From Legionella rowbothamii (GTDB lineage Bacteria > Pseudomonadota > Gammaproteobacteria > Legionellales > Legionellaceae): a DNA stretch of 64,000 bases. The notes under the pieces are model-generated. The model was not told the DNA's origin. It was given only the letters and a program-made list of their open reading frames with translations, and ran no database searches. The stretch's first letter is position 1; each line of letters opens with the position of its first letter. Where the stretch lies: contig NZ_CAAAIM010000002.1 in NCBI RefSeq assembly GCF_900639985.1, forward strand, positions 62,001-126,000, in the 5' to 3' direction. Shown piece after piece: positions 25,544 to 37,000 of the stretch. A program made the position numbers and the translations under genes.

Positions 25544-25987
25544 TTATTCTAATGGCAACTTACGAAAACTTATGGCCAGGCGATTCCAGCCATTAATAGC
25601 TATGATGGCCATCGTCAGATCGACTGCCTCTTGTTCATCAAAATGAGCACGCATTTCTTGGTACACTTCATCGGGTACATGCGTTTCTGATAATAAGGTC
25701 ACTGCTTCTGCCCATGCTAGCGCTGCACGTTCACGCTCGGTAAAAAAAGGGGCTTCACGCCATACCACCACAGTGTTTAATCGTCTTTGTGACTCCCCTG
25801 CTTTAATCGCATCGGCGCAATGCATGTCGACACAGAAGGTACAGCCATTGATTTGTGAGACGCGTAGTTTGACCAGTTCGAGTAATAATTTATCCAAGTT
25901 GGAGCAGTTAACATATTTTTCAACACTCATCATTGCTTTGAGTGCTTCTGGGGATGTTTTATAAAAATCGATCCGTGTATTTGTCAT
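25544..25987 (-). CDS. AhpD-like carboxymuconolactone decarboxylase-family protein
   Basis: A 147-residue alkylhydroperoxidase-core protein. The AhpD motif is complete: E37, C49, C52 and H56 in INGCTFCVDMHCADA, with the spacings of M. tuberculosis AhpD (12, 3 and 4). It probably reduces peroxides or works as a thiol-based stress protein. An in-frame ATG at 25999 also exists, but GGAG lies 6 bases before the ATG at 25987 (MTNTRIDF), so I chose that. It follows the oxidoreductase gene on the same strand, but a terminator stands between them. Confidence 0.9.
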   Translation of the reverse strand: MTNTRIDFYKTSPEALKAMMSVEKYVNCSNLDKLLLELVKLRVSQINGCTFCVDMHCADAIKAGESQRRLNTVVVWREAPFFTERERAALAWAEAVTLLSETHVPDEVYQEMRAHFDEQEAVDLTMAIIAINGWNRLAISFRKLPLE

Positions 25988-26062
25988 TCTAAGCTCCATG
26001 TGATTAAGTAATACTCATTCTTATAAATGAACGAATTGCCGCGGCTTCTCCATTCGATGAGA

Positions 26063-26096
26063 GCAATTAAAAGCCCCGTAGCAAGGCATGGGGCTT
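26063..26096 (-). terminator. Rho-independent terminator of the polyketide operon
   Basis: On the minus strand AAGCCCC and GGGGCTT (26090-26096 and 26071-26077 in plus coordinates) form a 7-bp stem with a 12-base loop, followed by TTTTAATTG. It lies about 50 bases past the stop of the oxidoreductase gene and ends the leftward synthase transcript. Confidence 0.75.
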
Positions 26097-26145
26097 ACGT
26101 AATGATGTATATATGAGCGCATTGTAAGTAACCCAGTTACGTCGA

Positions 26146-27147
26146 TTAAGAAACCAATACGACAATTTTGCCGATTTGCTCATTAGACTCCATGTATTGA
26201 TGGGCTTCGACAATCTGCTCTAATTTAAATGTCTGGGCAATTTTCGGCTTAAGGACCTTATTTTTCAGATGCTCAGAAACATAATGTACGCCTTGGGCCA
26301 GGAGATGTGGCGTGCTTGTTAGTTCAAACAAGGTATAACCACGGATAGAGAAGCCTTTTGCTAAAGCATCGAATAAGGGATAGGGTGTGGGCTCATTGGA
26401 TAAGACCCCGTACTCAAAGATTATCCCTTGATTTGCTACAGCTGCGGCAAGTTTTTCAATTCCTGGTCCGCCAATGGGGTCGAAAACAATACGAGCGCCT
26501 TTGCCTTGGGTAATTTCGTGTACGCGTGTCGGCAAATCTTCAATATCCGTGACAATGACATGATCTGCGCCGAGTGCTTTTAAAGCGGACTCTTTCTTCG
26601 CTGTACGTGTGGTTGCAATGCTAATCGCCCCTTGTGCCTTGGCAATTTCAATCGCGGCTACTCCTACGCTACTGCTGGCAGCTGTAATGAGGACATAGTC
26701 TCCTTTGCTGAGTTTGCCATAATGGACTAGCGCGCCATAGGCAGTTAAGTATTGCATCCAAATAGCAGTTCCTTCCGCAAAAGAAAGCTCTTCAGGGTAT
26801 GCGGCAAGAGCGTATGCGGGCACAATAGCTACATCACCATAAACCCCATATCTGCTCATATTAAAACAGGGAATAGTACTGAATTTTTTACCAAGCAATT
26901 CCGAGTCTACCCCCATACCTACTGCTTCAACAATTCCAGAGGCTTCATAACCTATTTTGGAGGGGAGCTGTGGGTCCACTAAATACTGCCCTTTGCGAAA
27001 CATGACTTCTGCTCGATTTAAACCAATGGCATGTACTCTTAAACGTACCTCTCCAGGAGCGGGATTGGGCAAGGGCTGCTCTTCAATTTTTAATACCTCA
27101 GCGTTTCCCGTTTCATGAAAGCGAACAACTTTAGCCATTTCCGTCAT
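26146..27147 (-). CDS. MDR-superfamily NADPH:quinone oxidoreductase / enoyl reductase-like
   Basis: A 333-residue medium-chain dehydrogenase/reductase. The N-terminal GroES-like fold contains GEVRLRVHAIGLNRAEVMFR. The Rossmann half has the cofactor loop ITAASSSVGVAAIE (about 145-158) and GADHVIV. The catalytic zinc cysteine is absent, so it belongs with quinone oxidoreductases and free-standing enoyl reductases rather than zinc alcohol dehydrogenases. AAGGA lies 7 bases before the ATG. It is the third gene of the synthase operon, 28 bases after the thioesterase-bearing synthase, with the terminator right behind it. A role as a trans-acting reductase or tailoring enzyme is possible, but the predicted fluorophore needs none. 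Confidence 0.88.
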   Translation of the reverse strand: MTEMAKVVRFHETGNAEVLKIEEQPLPNPAPGEVRLRVHAIGLNRAEVMFRKGQYLVDPQLPSKIGYEASGIVEAVGMGVDSELLGKKFSTIPCFNMSRYGVYGDVAIVPAYALAAYPEELSFAEGTAIWMQYLTAYGALVHYGKLSKGDYVLITAASSSVGVAAIEIAKAQGAISIATTRTAKKESALKALGADHVIVTDIEDLPTRVHEITQGKGARIVFDPIGGPGIEKLAAAVANQGIIFEYGVLSNEPTPYPLFDALAKGFSIRGYTLFELTSTPHLLAQGVHYVSEHLKNKVLKPKIAQTFKLEQIVEAHQYMESNEQIGKIVVLVS

Positions 27148-27175
27148 AATTTTTCCTTATTATTTATAGGCGCTG

Positions 27176-30100
27176 CTAAACAGTCCCTAGTTCATACGCT
27201 ACTTCATTAAAATGACATAATGCTTCAGTAATTTTGTGTATAACCTGCGTTCTTATTTCTTTTTCTCTGATGAACAGATGGCCACTATTAAATGACTTAA
27301 ATTCACAGCCTAACAGCGAATGTGTACTCCAGCCTTGATGGTCTTCGGGACTCACCCAGGTATCCTGTTGCCCTAAAAATACTGTAGTCGCTAACTGCAA
27401 TGGTGGCTCAGGAATATAAGTATAGCTCTTTACAATATTCATATCTCCGACAAAAATGGGCAGTAAAACTTGAATGATGCTCTTATTCATTCGTTCATCA
27501 CTGTAATCAACGATGCCATTATCTCTAAACACCATGGCTAAAGTACTTAATTGGTGCTCATCCAATTGTCCTAAGCGCTCCTGATCTAAATCAAATAAGT
27601 TCACCTGCATTTGCTTTAAGGTATGTAGTAGGTTATCCAGGCTCTTGGAGGGGAGGCGCGGATCGGGGTAGGCTGAGGCAAAAAGATGTACTGGCAGGTC
27701 TAGATGATGGCGGCGTAAATAGCGAGTGAGTTCAAAGCTGATAAGTGAGCCAAAGCTATGGCCAAAAAAGGCGAAAGGTAAATCAAAATAAGGGCGTAAC
27801 TCGGTGGCCAGTAACGGAATCAGCGTATCAATATTGGTAATGGGGGACTCTCTCATCCGATTTTCCCTGCCCGGTAATTGAATTGGGCAAACCTCAATAA
27901 AGTCTGGGAATTCTTGTTGCCACTCGCGATAAATAGAAGCACCTCCACCTCCATAAGGAAAGCAAAATAGCCGTAGTTTCGCCTCCGGTTTTATTTTGCG
28001 ACTGGCGAGCCAAAGGCTATTGTTCTTGGCCGCTGCCGGGGCTGTTTGGGGTTTGATGTTTTTATCCACTAATATTTGTTCCACTATTTCTTGAATGGAG
28101 GGGCCCTGCATAATGAAGGGTAGTGAATAATTAAGGCCCAAGTTTGCTTCAATAACCCGAATTACAGCTAAAGCCATCAATGAGTCCATGCCTAAATCAT
28201 GCAATGAGAGGTGTATATTTACATCAGAAACTGGCATTGCGAAAATAATGGCGAATTGTTCCGTTAAATACTCAATAAGTTGCGTTTTGCATTCCGTAAA
28301 GGGCCGCGATGCATCCCATTGAAATTGGGCTTGAATGTGCATCATCTTGTCGATTTGCATGGTGTCATTTAGCTGGGTCATGCATAAATTGGCGCATTTC
28401 ATCAGCACTTGATATTGTTCATCTAATAAATACCAGTCACCAATAATGGTTTTGCCTTCCGGGGGTAATTCTTTTAAGACGGTATAAATATACTTTGGTG
28501 TCGCATGGCGATGAATTGTAATTTGTCCTATCTGTGATGCAATGTAAGGCTTCATCAGCTGTTGTGGTAAGAGTAAAAAGAGGGTTTGAATACAGGCATC
28601 AATAATTCCAGGATGCATCTGCAGCATAAATTGCCCACTGCGATCCGTGATTTTAGGGGCACGTAATTCACTCAAGAGTTTCCTGTCTTTTGTCCAGAAC
28701 TGCTCCGTCCACCGAATGCTGTCGCCTGCAGGCATACCCATATTGATAATGCGTTGGTAAAAAGACTCAGCAGTGCCGTGGTACTGATGGGGTAACTCTT
28801 GGTCTTTTAGAGCCTGGGCTGATGATTCTGGTTGTAGGCTCAGGATGCCAAGGGCATTTTTTATCCAATTCTTTTGGTTATCACTACTATAAAAACTAAA
28901 GGCTATGGGTTGGTTATTGCGGGTCGATTCAATAATAAGCTGAACCCATACGGTTTTTCCGGCGAGCACTAATAATGGAGATGAAAAACTTAACTCTTGA
29001 ATGTTTAATTGTGCTTGGGGGGCAAGTTGCTTGGCCGCATAGGCCAGCATTTCCAAGTAATAGCCAGCATGTAAGACATAAAACGAATCTTGGATTTCGG
29101 GTAGGGCTTGATGATCGAAGACAAATTCAAATTGCTGTAATGATAAGGGGGAGGCGAGCATTTTGCCCCGCAAGGGATAGCTTACTACCGCTTCATGTTT
29201 ATCCCCCGGCCCTAGGCGTGGCCAATATTTTTTATGCTGCCAGGGATATAAAGGCAAATCTATTGCTGCATAAGAACGCGGTTCTTCATATTTTTTCCAA
29301 TCGATGCTTGCTTGACTCACATAGCTAATTGCTAAATTTGTTACATCTGAAAATTCGCTGATTTTCGCTGCATTATTATTCTTTTTTGCTTCAAAGTTAA
29401 TAAAAACACCCTCAATGGCTTGCTGCGGATTGGCGCTCAAGGTGGTTAGTTTATGCGATAAATCGGCAATGGAGTTGCTAATAATAGCCAGCCGCAGCGG
29501 ATAGTGGCTGCGGCGTAAATGTAAGTTATAGCAAAGCTGGCCTAAGTTGATGCCGGAATTGTTTTTTAAGTAGATTTGCCATAAGCTAATTAAATCTTTT
29601 AATGCGCCGGCATCTTTTGCCGACAGGGTAAATAATTCAGGGTGGCCACTGATTCCGGGAGCTGGTACAAATTGTTCACTTAACGACAATTCATGCAACA
29701 CGATATGGGCGTTGGCCCCACCAAAACCAAAGCCGCTCACTCCGGCAACCGCAACCTCCCCATAGCGTGGTAATGGTTCAGGTTTTTGCGGAATGGATAA
29801 ATGATATTTAGCAAAGGGGATATGAGGATTGGCTTGCTGAAAATTGAGATGGGGAGGTATGACCCCATTTTTTAAGATTAACGCAGTTTTGATCATACTG
29901 ATAATTCCCGCTGCAGGTTCTAAATGTCCCACATTGGTTTTCACCGAGCTAATCCAACAAGGTTTTTGTTCTTCACGTCTTTTGCCGATGACTTCACCTA
30001 GAGCTTGTGCCTCGATGGGGTCGCCAAGAAAGGTGCCGGTACCATGGCATTCGATGTAAGAAATATGCGCTGGATCCGTTTGCGCATGGCGATAGGCATC

Positions 30101-31045
30101 ACGTAGTAATTGTTCTTGCTGTAAGCCATTGGGCGCTGTAAGCCCATTAGTTTTCCCATCTTGGTTCACGGCACTGCCGGTAATGACCGCATAGATTTTA
30201 TCTTTATCCTGCAAGGCGCGTGACAGTGGCTTTAACACAATAGCCCCCGCTCCTTCTCCTTGGACATAGCCATCCGCTTGCGCATCGAAGGTGTGGCATT
30301 GTCCCGTGGGGGACAGCATGGTAGCTTTCGCTAATATTGCATGAATCGAGGGTAGCAGATTAATATTAACGGCACTTACCAAGGCTTGATCACAAAGTTT
30401 GGCTTGCAAGTTTAAGCAGGCTAATTGTACAGCAATAAGGGATGATGAGCAGGCAGTATCTAAAACCATACTAGGCCCATGTAAATCTAAAATGTAGGAA
30501 ATGCGATTAGCTCCCATACTGATGGCACTTCCCGTGGGAATCAGTAAGGCATCCATGTCGGAGTCGAGCTGTTGTAAATGGCTAAACTGGCTTGCATACA
30601 AGCTGGAAAAAACGCCAGTATTCGAACCGGTTAAGTTATCCAGCGTTAATCCGGCATCTTCCAGCGATTCATAGGCTACTTCTAAGAGCAGGCGTTGCTG
30701 GGGGTCCATACGCAATGCCTCACGAGGGCTAATGCCAAAAAAATAGGCATCAAAGGCATCGATATCCGCTAAATAACCGCCCCAATACGCTAAGTTGGGA
30801 TTGCGTTGAGTTTTTTCCTGTGTTTCTTTGAGTAGTTCCCAACGCTCTTCTGGAATGGGGGTAATAATGTTTTTACCTAGCTTTAATAAATCCCAAAACT
30901 CCTGAAGATTACGTGCTTGTGGCAGGCGGCAACTCATGCCAATAATGGCGATCGGATCAAATAACTTTTCCTGCTGCTCTTGCAGTTTCTTTTTCAGTTT
31001 TTTGATCATCAGCAGAGCATTTTTTAAGGTCGTCGTATCAGTCAT
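27176..31045 (-). CDS. AT-less polyketide synthase, terminal module (KS-DH fold-ACP-TE)
   Basis: A protein of 1289 residues that performs the fifth extension and releases the chain. An N-terminal coiled coil (LKNALLMIKKLKKKLQEQQEK) looks like a docking segment. KS (about 28-460) has Cys near 200 (DTACSSSL), ECHGTGTFLGDP and NVGHLEPAAG, so it is active. No AT follows. A DH/product-template-like fold (about 620-890) has FDHQALPE and HPGIIDACIQ, giving the His and the DxxxQ dyad but lacking the usual HxxxGxxxxP. ACP Ser lies near 953 (GMDSLMA). The thioesterase has LPGRENRM, the nucleophile in FFGHSFGSL (about 1096) and His in NSGHLF (about 1253). The start overlaps the previous stop by 8 bases. 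The DH fold probably aids cyclisation and dehydration to the aromatic ring (inference). Confidence 0.93.
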   Translation of the reverse strand: MTDTTTLKNALLMIKKLKKKLQEQQEKLFDPIAIIGMSCRLPQARNLQEFWDLLKLGKNIITPIPEERWELLKETQEKTQRNPNLAYWGGYLADIDAFDAYFFGISPREALRMDPQQRLLLEVAYESLEDAGLTLDNLTGSNTGVFSSLYASQFSHLQQLDSDMDALLIPTGSAISMGANRISYILDLHGPSMVLDTACSSSLIAVQLACLNLQAKLCDQALVSAVNINLLPSIHAILAKATMLSPTGQCHTFDAQADGYVQGEGAGAIVLKPLSRALQDKDKIYAVITGSAVNQDGKTNGLTAPNGLQQEQLLRDAYRHAQTDPAHISYIECHGTGTFLGDPIEAQALGEVIGKRREEQKPCWISSVKTNVGHLEPAAGIISMIKTALILKNGVIPPHLNFQQANPHIPFAKYHLSIPQKPEPLPRYGEVAVAGVSGFGFGGANAHIVLHELSLSEQFVPAPGISGHPELFTLSAKDAGALKDLISLWQIYLKNNSGINLGQLCYNLHLRRSHYPLRLAIISNSIADLSHKLTTLSANPQQAIEGVFINFEAKKNNNAAKISEFSDVTNLAISYVSQASIDWKKYEEPRSYAAIDLPLYPWQHKKYWPRLGPGDKHEAVVSYPLRGKMLASPLSLQQFEFVFDHQALPEIQDSFYVLHAGYYLEMLAYAAKQLAPQAQLNIQELSFSSPLLVLAGKTVWVQLIIESTRNNQPIAFSFYSSDNQKNWIKNALGILSLQPESSAQALKDQELPHQYHGTAESFYQRIINMGMPAGDSIRWTEQFWTKDRKLLSELRAPKITDRSGQFMLQMHPGIIDACIQTLFLLLPQQLMKPYIASQIGQITIHRHATPKYIYTVLKELPPEGKTIIGDWYLLDEQYQVLMKCANLCMTQLNDTMQIDKMMHIQAQFQWDASRPFTECKTQLIEYLTEQFAIIFAMPVSDVNIHLSLHDLGMDSLMALAVIRVIEANLGLNYSLPFIMQGPSIQEIVEQILVDKNIKPQTAPAAAKNNSLWLASRKIKPEAKLRLFCFPYGGGGASIYREWQQEFPDFIEVCPIQLPGRENRMRESPITNIDTLIPLLATELRPYFDLPFAFFGHSFGSLISFELTRYLRRHHLDLPVHLFASAYPDPRLPSKSLDNLLHTLKQMQVNLFDLDQERLGQLDEHQLSTLAMVFRDNGIVDYSDERMNKSIIQVLLPIFVGDMNIVKSYTYIPEPPLQLATTVFLGQQDTWVSPEDHQGWSTHSLLGCEFKSFNSGHLFIREKEIRTQVIHKITEALCHFNEVAYELGTV

Positions 31046-34000
31046 AAGCCAACTCCAGTTCTTTTAATTCCGCTTCAAGAAGTTCATTCAATTGGGCATA
31101 ATCCAGCTGATCCAGATTTAACTCTTCTTCTTTTGTTAACGGGGGCGGTGTTGGTAAGATCTCAATCTGTACCCGTTGTAGGATGTACTCAGTTAATTGC
31201 TTCAGCGTGGGGTAGCGATATAAATCCATCGGTGATACCACATCCGGAAAGTGAGTACCTAATTTTTCGGTGTAATTAATGCCGGTAATGGAGTCCATGC
31301 CATACTGTTCAAAAGGTATTTCCGCATCGATTTCATTCTGTTCTAAGGCTAGAACATTGGCAAAGAGCTGCAGAACCAAGGTTGTGATTTGTTCGGGGTT
31401 GAGCTTAGAAATCACCGCTGTGTGGTTGTTTGGTGCATATTCGGCTGCAAAATGCGCAAAAAAGTCCAACTGTTTCGCGGTCGCATTCACTTGGAAAAAC
31501 TTTTTCCACTGCATCTTACATACGGTAATTTCCCCGGGGTTACTGCGTAGCAGCGCATCCAAAATGCTCCGGCCATCTTTAATACTTAAGGACGCCATGC
31601 CCACGGCATCTAAAAAGGCATCATGATTATGGCGATGGCTCATGCCCTTTTCTGACCAGGCGACCCAGTTAATACTTAAGGCGGGTAATTGCTGACTGCG
31701 GCGGTAGAGCGCCAGGCCGCTGAGAAACTCATTGGCAACGGCATAGGCACTAAGCCCAGCCATCCCAAAATGAGGTACGGCGGCAATCGAGGAAAATAAC
31801 ACAAAGCTGGATAAGGGGACCTGCATGAAGAGCTCATGTAAAACCAGAGCACCTTGGACCTTAACCTTGAGTACGTCACGCCACAGGCTTTCCTCCATCT
31901 CGGCAATTGGTACATTATCAGTAGTGACTCCGGCTAAATGAAACACGCCATCAATCTGCTGCTGCCAAGCTTTTTCCGTTTCTTGGATAAGCTGGTACAT
32001 CTTTTCTTGATCAGCCACATCGACAGCAGCATATTTAACCTGGACGCCCTTGGCTGCTAATTGCTGCAGCAAGGTATTTTTTTCGATAGTTTGCGCTGAT
32101 AGCTCGGTTGCCCCAGTTAGTAAGACAAAGCGCGTGCCCTGGGCCACGACATAGTCGGCTACTTCATAACCGAGGGCTCCCAGTCCCCCGGTAATTAAGG
32201 CAGCGACAGGCGGAGTCCATGCTGGCAGATTAGCCGGCAATGATTCTGTGGTAAAACGAATGCTATAACGCTCCTGATCGCGATAGGCAATATGATTTTG
32301 GTGGGCTTGGAGTACACCCAGTTCCTGAATTAGGTTTTGCGCATTTTGGCGTAGGCTGGCTTTGGCATCTAGGTCTAAAAGGAGCACCTGATAATTTGCT
32401 TGTTCGGCGGCAAAAATACGGGTCATGGACCAGAGCGGATGCTGCCACATGTCGACGCAGTCAGAATTACTTACCTGTTGCGCTTCTTGAGATACTAGGC
32501 TAAACAATAATTGCACGGGCCAAGTGTGCTGAATCAGCGCTTTAAATAAATAGAATAAGGCCAAAGTCGGATCGGCTGAGGCACGACTATTTAAATAAAT
32601 AATTCCTTGTAATTGCTGGGCATGTTCTTGATGAATGGCAGCAAATAGGAGCTCGTAATCTGTTTTTTGTTCTGGGTTAATGTAATACACTTGTTCGCTG
32701 AGTTTGCTATATTGTTCACCGGAAAAACAATAAATACATGCATTAGCCCCCAGTCCTTCTTGTAAGAGCAAACCTAATTCTTGATCACTAAAGATTAACC
32801 ATTTCCCAGCAGAAATCTTGCTATCTTTTGTACTTGCAAGAGGAGTATTTTCCCAACGGGTGGCGTAGAGCCACTCTTGCGCATCTAACGAAGTCGGTGC
32901 TGCAATTACTGGTATTGGCCCTGTAACGGGAAGAGGAGTTACAGGCGCAATAGCCGGCTTCTCTACCTCACGGGTAGGAATCCAGCAACGACGCTTGGTA
33001 AAGGGGTAGGTTGGTAAAGAAACAATTTGTCGGCATTCTTGGGCATAGAGCTGTTGCCAATCGATTTTAACGCCTGCAACCCAATGTTGTGCTAATTCAG
33101 CATGGCGCCCCCCTTGAATTAAGGTAGCTAAATCAGCCGGTGGCATGCTATTGGCGGCTTGCAGATTGATCCACATATTGGGAGCCCTTTGTGGATAATG
33201 AGCCAGGGTGGTGAGCAACTCGGCTTTGGTCGCGGCAATAATCGCTAATCGTGCGGTCATTGCTTCACGGCCTACTTGTAAGGTGTAGCACGCATTTTGT
33301 AGCCAAGCTGGTACATCGGTATGCGGGTTATTTTGCAAATACTGGTACATTTGTTGTACGCGGGCGCTGAGCCGATCTTCATTCAATGCCGAGAGTACGA
33401 AGAGGTAGGGTCCAGTATTGGTAGTCATTGGCTGAGTGTTCGCTTGGTATTCCTCAACAATCATATGCACATTGGCTCCCCCCGCACCAAAGGAGCTTAA
33501 TCCGGCCCGACGTGCCATATTATTCTCGGGTATCCAGTCTTTAAGCTCCCGTTGCACATAGAAGGGTGAATTTTGGAAATCGATAAAGGGATTTAATTGC
33601 TCTGCATGCAGGCTGGGCGCAAGTTGTTGATGGCGCATTTGCAATAATACTTTCGCTAATTGGGAAATTCCTGCTGCCGACTCCAAGTGACCGATATTCG
33701 ATTTAACTGAACCAATAGCGCAATATTGCGTATCTTGGCTAAAGGTTTCAAAGGCTTCTTGTAAGCCGCGAATCTCGATTGGGTCGCCTAAGGAGGTTCC
33801 TGTTCCATGCGCCTCAATATAGGAGATGCTGCGAGGATTAATATTGGCTGTCTTTAGGGCTTGCAGAATCACCGCTGCCTGGGCATTGGGGTTGGGTACC
33901 GTATAGCCACTAGTTTTGCCCCCATGATTCATGCTGCTGCCTTTAATGACGCCATAAATTGTATCATTATCCGCGATGGCTGCATCCAATGGTTTTAGTA

Positions 34001-37000
34001 AGACCGAACCTACTCCTTCTGAAGGCACATAGCCGGTGCCTCCTTCAGCAAAACTGGTACAGCGCCCTTGTTCGGACATAAAATTGAAGCTGCCTAAGAA
34101 ATGATATTTGCTTGGGTGTAAGGACAGATTTACTCCCCCGGCTATGGCCATGGCACATTCACCACGGAGTATGCTTTCGCAGGCTAAATGAATGGCGGCA
34201 AGTGATGAGGAGCAAGCCGTATCCACCACAAAACTCGGGCCGTTGATATCCAGGAAATAGGAAATACGATTGGCAATCGAGAAGGATTGAATATCTAAAG
34301 GAACCTGATTGCCCTTTTGCCATTCTTCGGCAATAAATAAAGGATAGAAATTGTAGGTAACCCCAGCAAAGACGCCCACCGCATTGTTGGTGCGGTGCTT
34401 TAATTTTTCCCGGGTATAACCGGCATCCTCTAAGGTGGACCAAACGGATTGCATGAATAAACGTTCTTGTGGATCCATTAGCCCGGCATCACGGGGAGAA
34501 ATATTAAAAAAGAGGGGGTCAAATTTGTCGACATCGGGGATGAATCCTCCATGAGGGAGGTATTGTTCTTTACCACCAATCAGTACAGGATGTTGTTTAT
34601 AATCCCAACGATCATTGGGTACTTCACCCACGCAATCGCGTCCGGAACTTAAATTCTGCCAAAACTCATCCATGGTGTTTGCCATGGGGAAGGTACCGCT
34701 TAAACCAATAATGGCAATGTCGCGGGAGCTGGGTGTTGGCGCTTCCGGCTCACTTATCGTTTCCTGAGCAATGGGCACTGCCGGGATTTCTAAATTAATT
34801 GCGGAGGTTTCGTGGGCGCCTAAGGCAATTAATTGTTCGCGGTGTTTTTTTACAAAATAAGCCGTTAAATCCTTAAGGCGATTGCGCTCATACAGTAGGG
34901 TTTTGGGCAGGGTGCCAAAGTCTTTTTCCAAGCGGTTGGTAATTTCCAAACCAATAAGGGAATCTACTCCATAAACTTCATAGGTTTCATTGGCATCGAT
35001 GAGTTCTGGATTGGTACGAAGTTTTTCCGCAAAGATTTGTTTTAAGTAGCTCAGTGTCCAGCTGTTCAAATCGTTAGCGGTCAAATTATTTAGCGTCAGA
35101 GGCAGAGTTTTGCTGACTATTGTTGCAGGCTGCAACTCTAAATCATACCAATAGCGTTGTTTGACAAAAGGATATGCGGGTAAGGAGGCAATACGTTGTT
35201 TGGGCTCTTCGGCATAGAGAAGAGACCAATCAATAGGGTAATGCTTCGTATATAAGTCCGCTAAAATAAATAGCTTCTGGCGATACTGGCTTGTATCTGT
35301 TCCTTGTTGCAAGGCATTGAGGGTGGCTTGATAAACCTCATGTAAGACCGGGCCCTGCATGGAGTAGGTTTGCCCTTCATTTAACAGACAAAATTCGGGA
35401 GTTTCATCATTGCTTAAGCTGTTTAGAGCGGCTAATAGCTCTTCCACGGAAGCCACGACCAAGGCACAACGATGCAAGAAATGTGCTTTACCGACATTGA
35501 GGGTAAAGCTTAGGGAACTTAAGGATACTGGGTTTTGCTGTTGTTCCAGCCAGTGTTTTAACGCTTTGATCTTGTGCTGTAAGCTTGGCGCTTGTTTTGC
35601 TGAGAGGGTTAGTAAGTAATAAGGTTTTACTTGCTGGAGCTCTATCGGCTGCTGATGCGGACGGCCTTCTTCCAACACCATATGAGCATTGGTGCCACCA
35701 AAACCAAAAGAGCTAATTCCCGCGCGTAGTGGTATTTCCTGACCCGCATTGTTTTGGCGACGTGCCCAGCGTTGTGGTTTTTGAGCAATATAGAATGGGC
35801 TATCTGCCAAATTAATAAAAGGATTTAATTCATGTAAGTGTAAGAGACCGGGTAATTGCTCATGGGTCATTGCCAGGATTAATTTCATCAAGCCTGCAAT
35901 TCCTGAAGCGGGTTCCAAATGGCCAATATTCGTTTTCACCGAGCCAAGACCAATGCTGGCCGATTTAGCTTGCTGGCCTAGCAAGCTTGCGAAGGCTAGT
36001 TTGAGTCCTTCAATCTCTGTCGGGTCGCCCAAGGCGGTACCGGTGCCATGGGTTTCAATGTAGCTGATGGTTTCGGGACTTATATTGGCTTGGGTGTAGG
36101 CATTGATCAGTAATTCACTTTGCGCTTTAGCATTTGGTGCGGTTAGGGATTGTGCTTTGCCGCCATGATTTACCGCCGAAGCCTTGATTACTGCATAAAT
36201 ATGATCCCTATCGCGTCGTGCTTGTGCTAAGGGTTTAAGTAAAATACTGCCAACCCCTTCACCTTTGACATAACCATTGGCTGATTTATCAAAGGTCTTA
36301 CAACGACCATCGGCAGAAAGTGCCCCCAGTTGACTCGTTACAATCAGGGTATCGGGGTTGAGCATTAAACTCACACCACCTGCAATGGCAACCTCGCATT
36401 CGCCATAACGAATGGCTTGTACGGCACGATGAATGGCTACTAGCGAGCTAGAGCAAGCAGTATCCACCGCTTCACTAGGACCTTGGAAATTAAAGAAGTA
36501 GGAAACCCGATTAGCCAACATGCTGTGCGAATTTCCGGTGGCAATAAAGCCGTGGAAGTCTTTTTGTTGTTTGGCAATTAGGGTTTGATATTCGCTAAAC
36601 TCGACTCCAGCAAAAACCCCAACTTTAGCTGAGCTCAGCTCTAGTGGGTTGTAGCCGGCATCTTCGATGCTTTTCCACACGCTTTCTAAAAAGAGGCGAT
36701 GTTGTGGATCCATCAGGTTTGCTTCACGTGTGGAAAGGTTAAAGAAGGCGGCATCAAATTGATCCATATCCTTGATAAAGCCACCCCATTTGGAATTACT
36801 TTTATTCGGATGTTGGGTGCTATCCCCATAATGAGTGCGCCAATCCCAGCGCTCCAGGGGTACTTCCGTGACTAGGTCGTGACCATCGAGCAAATGCTGC
36901 CAAAAGCTGGTTAAATCTTCGGATTGCGGGAAGATACCATGAATACCAATAATGGCGATATCAGGACTGGTGTCAGACTTGATGTGCCGCACTTTAGGCG

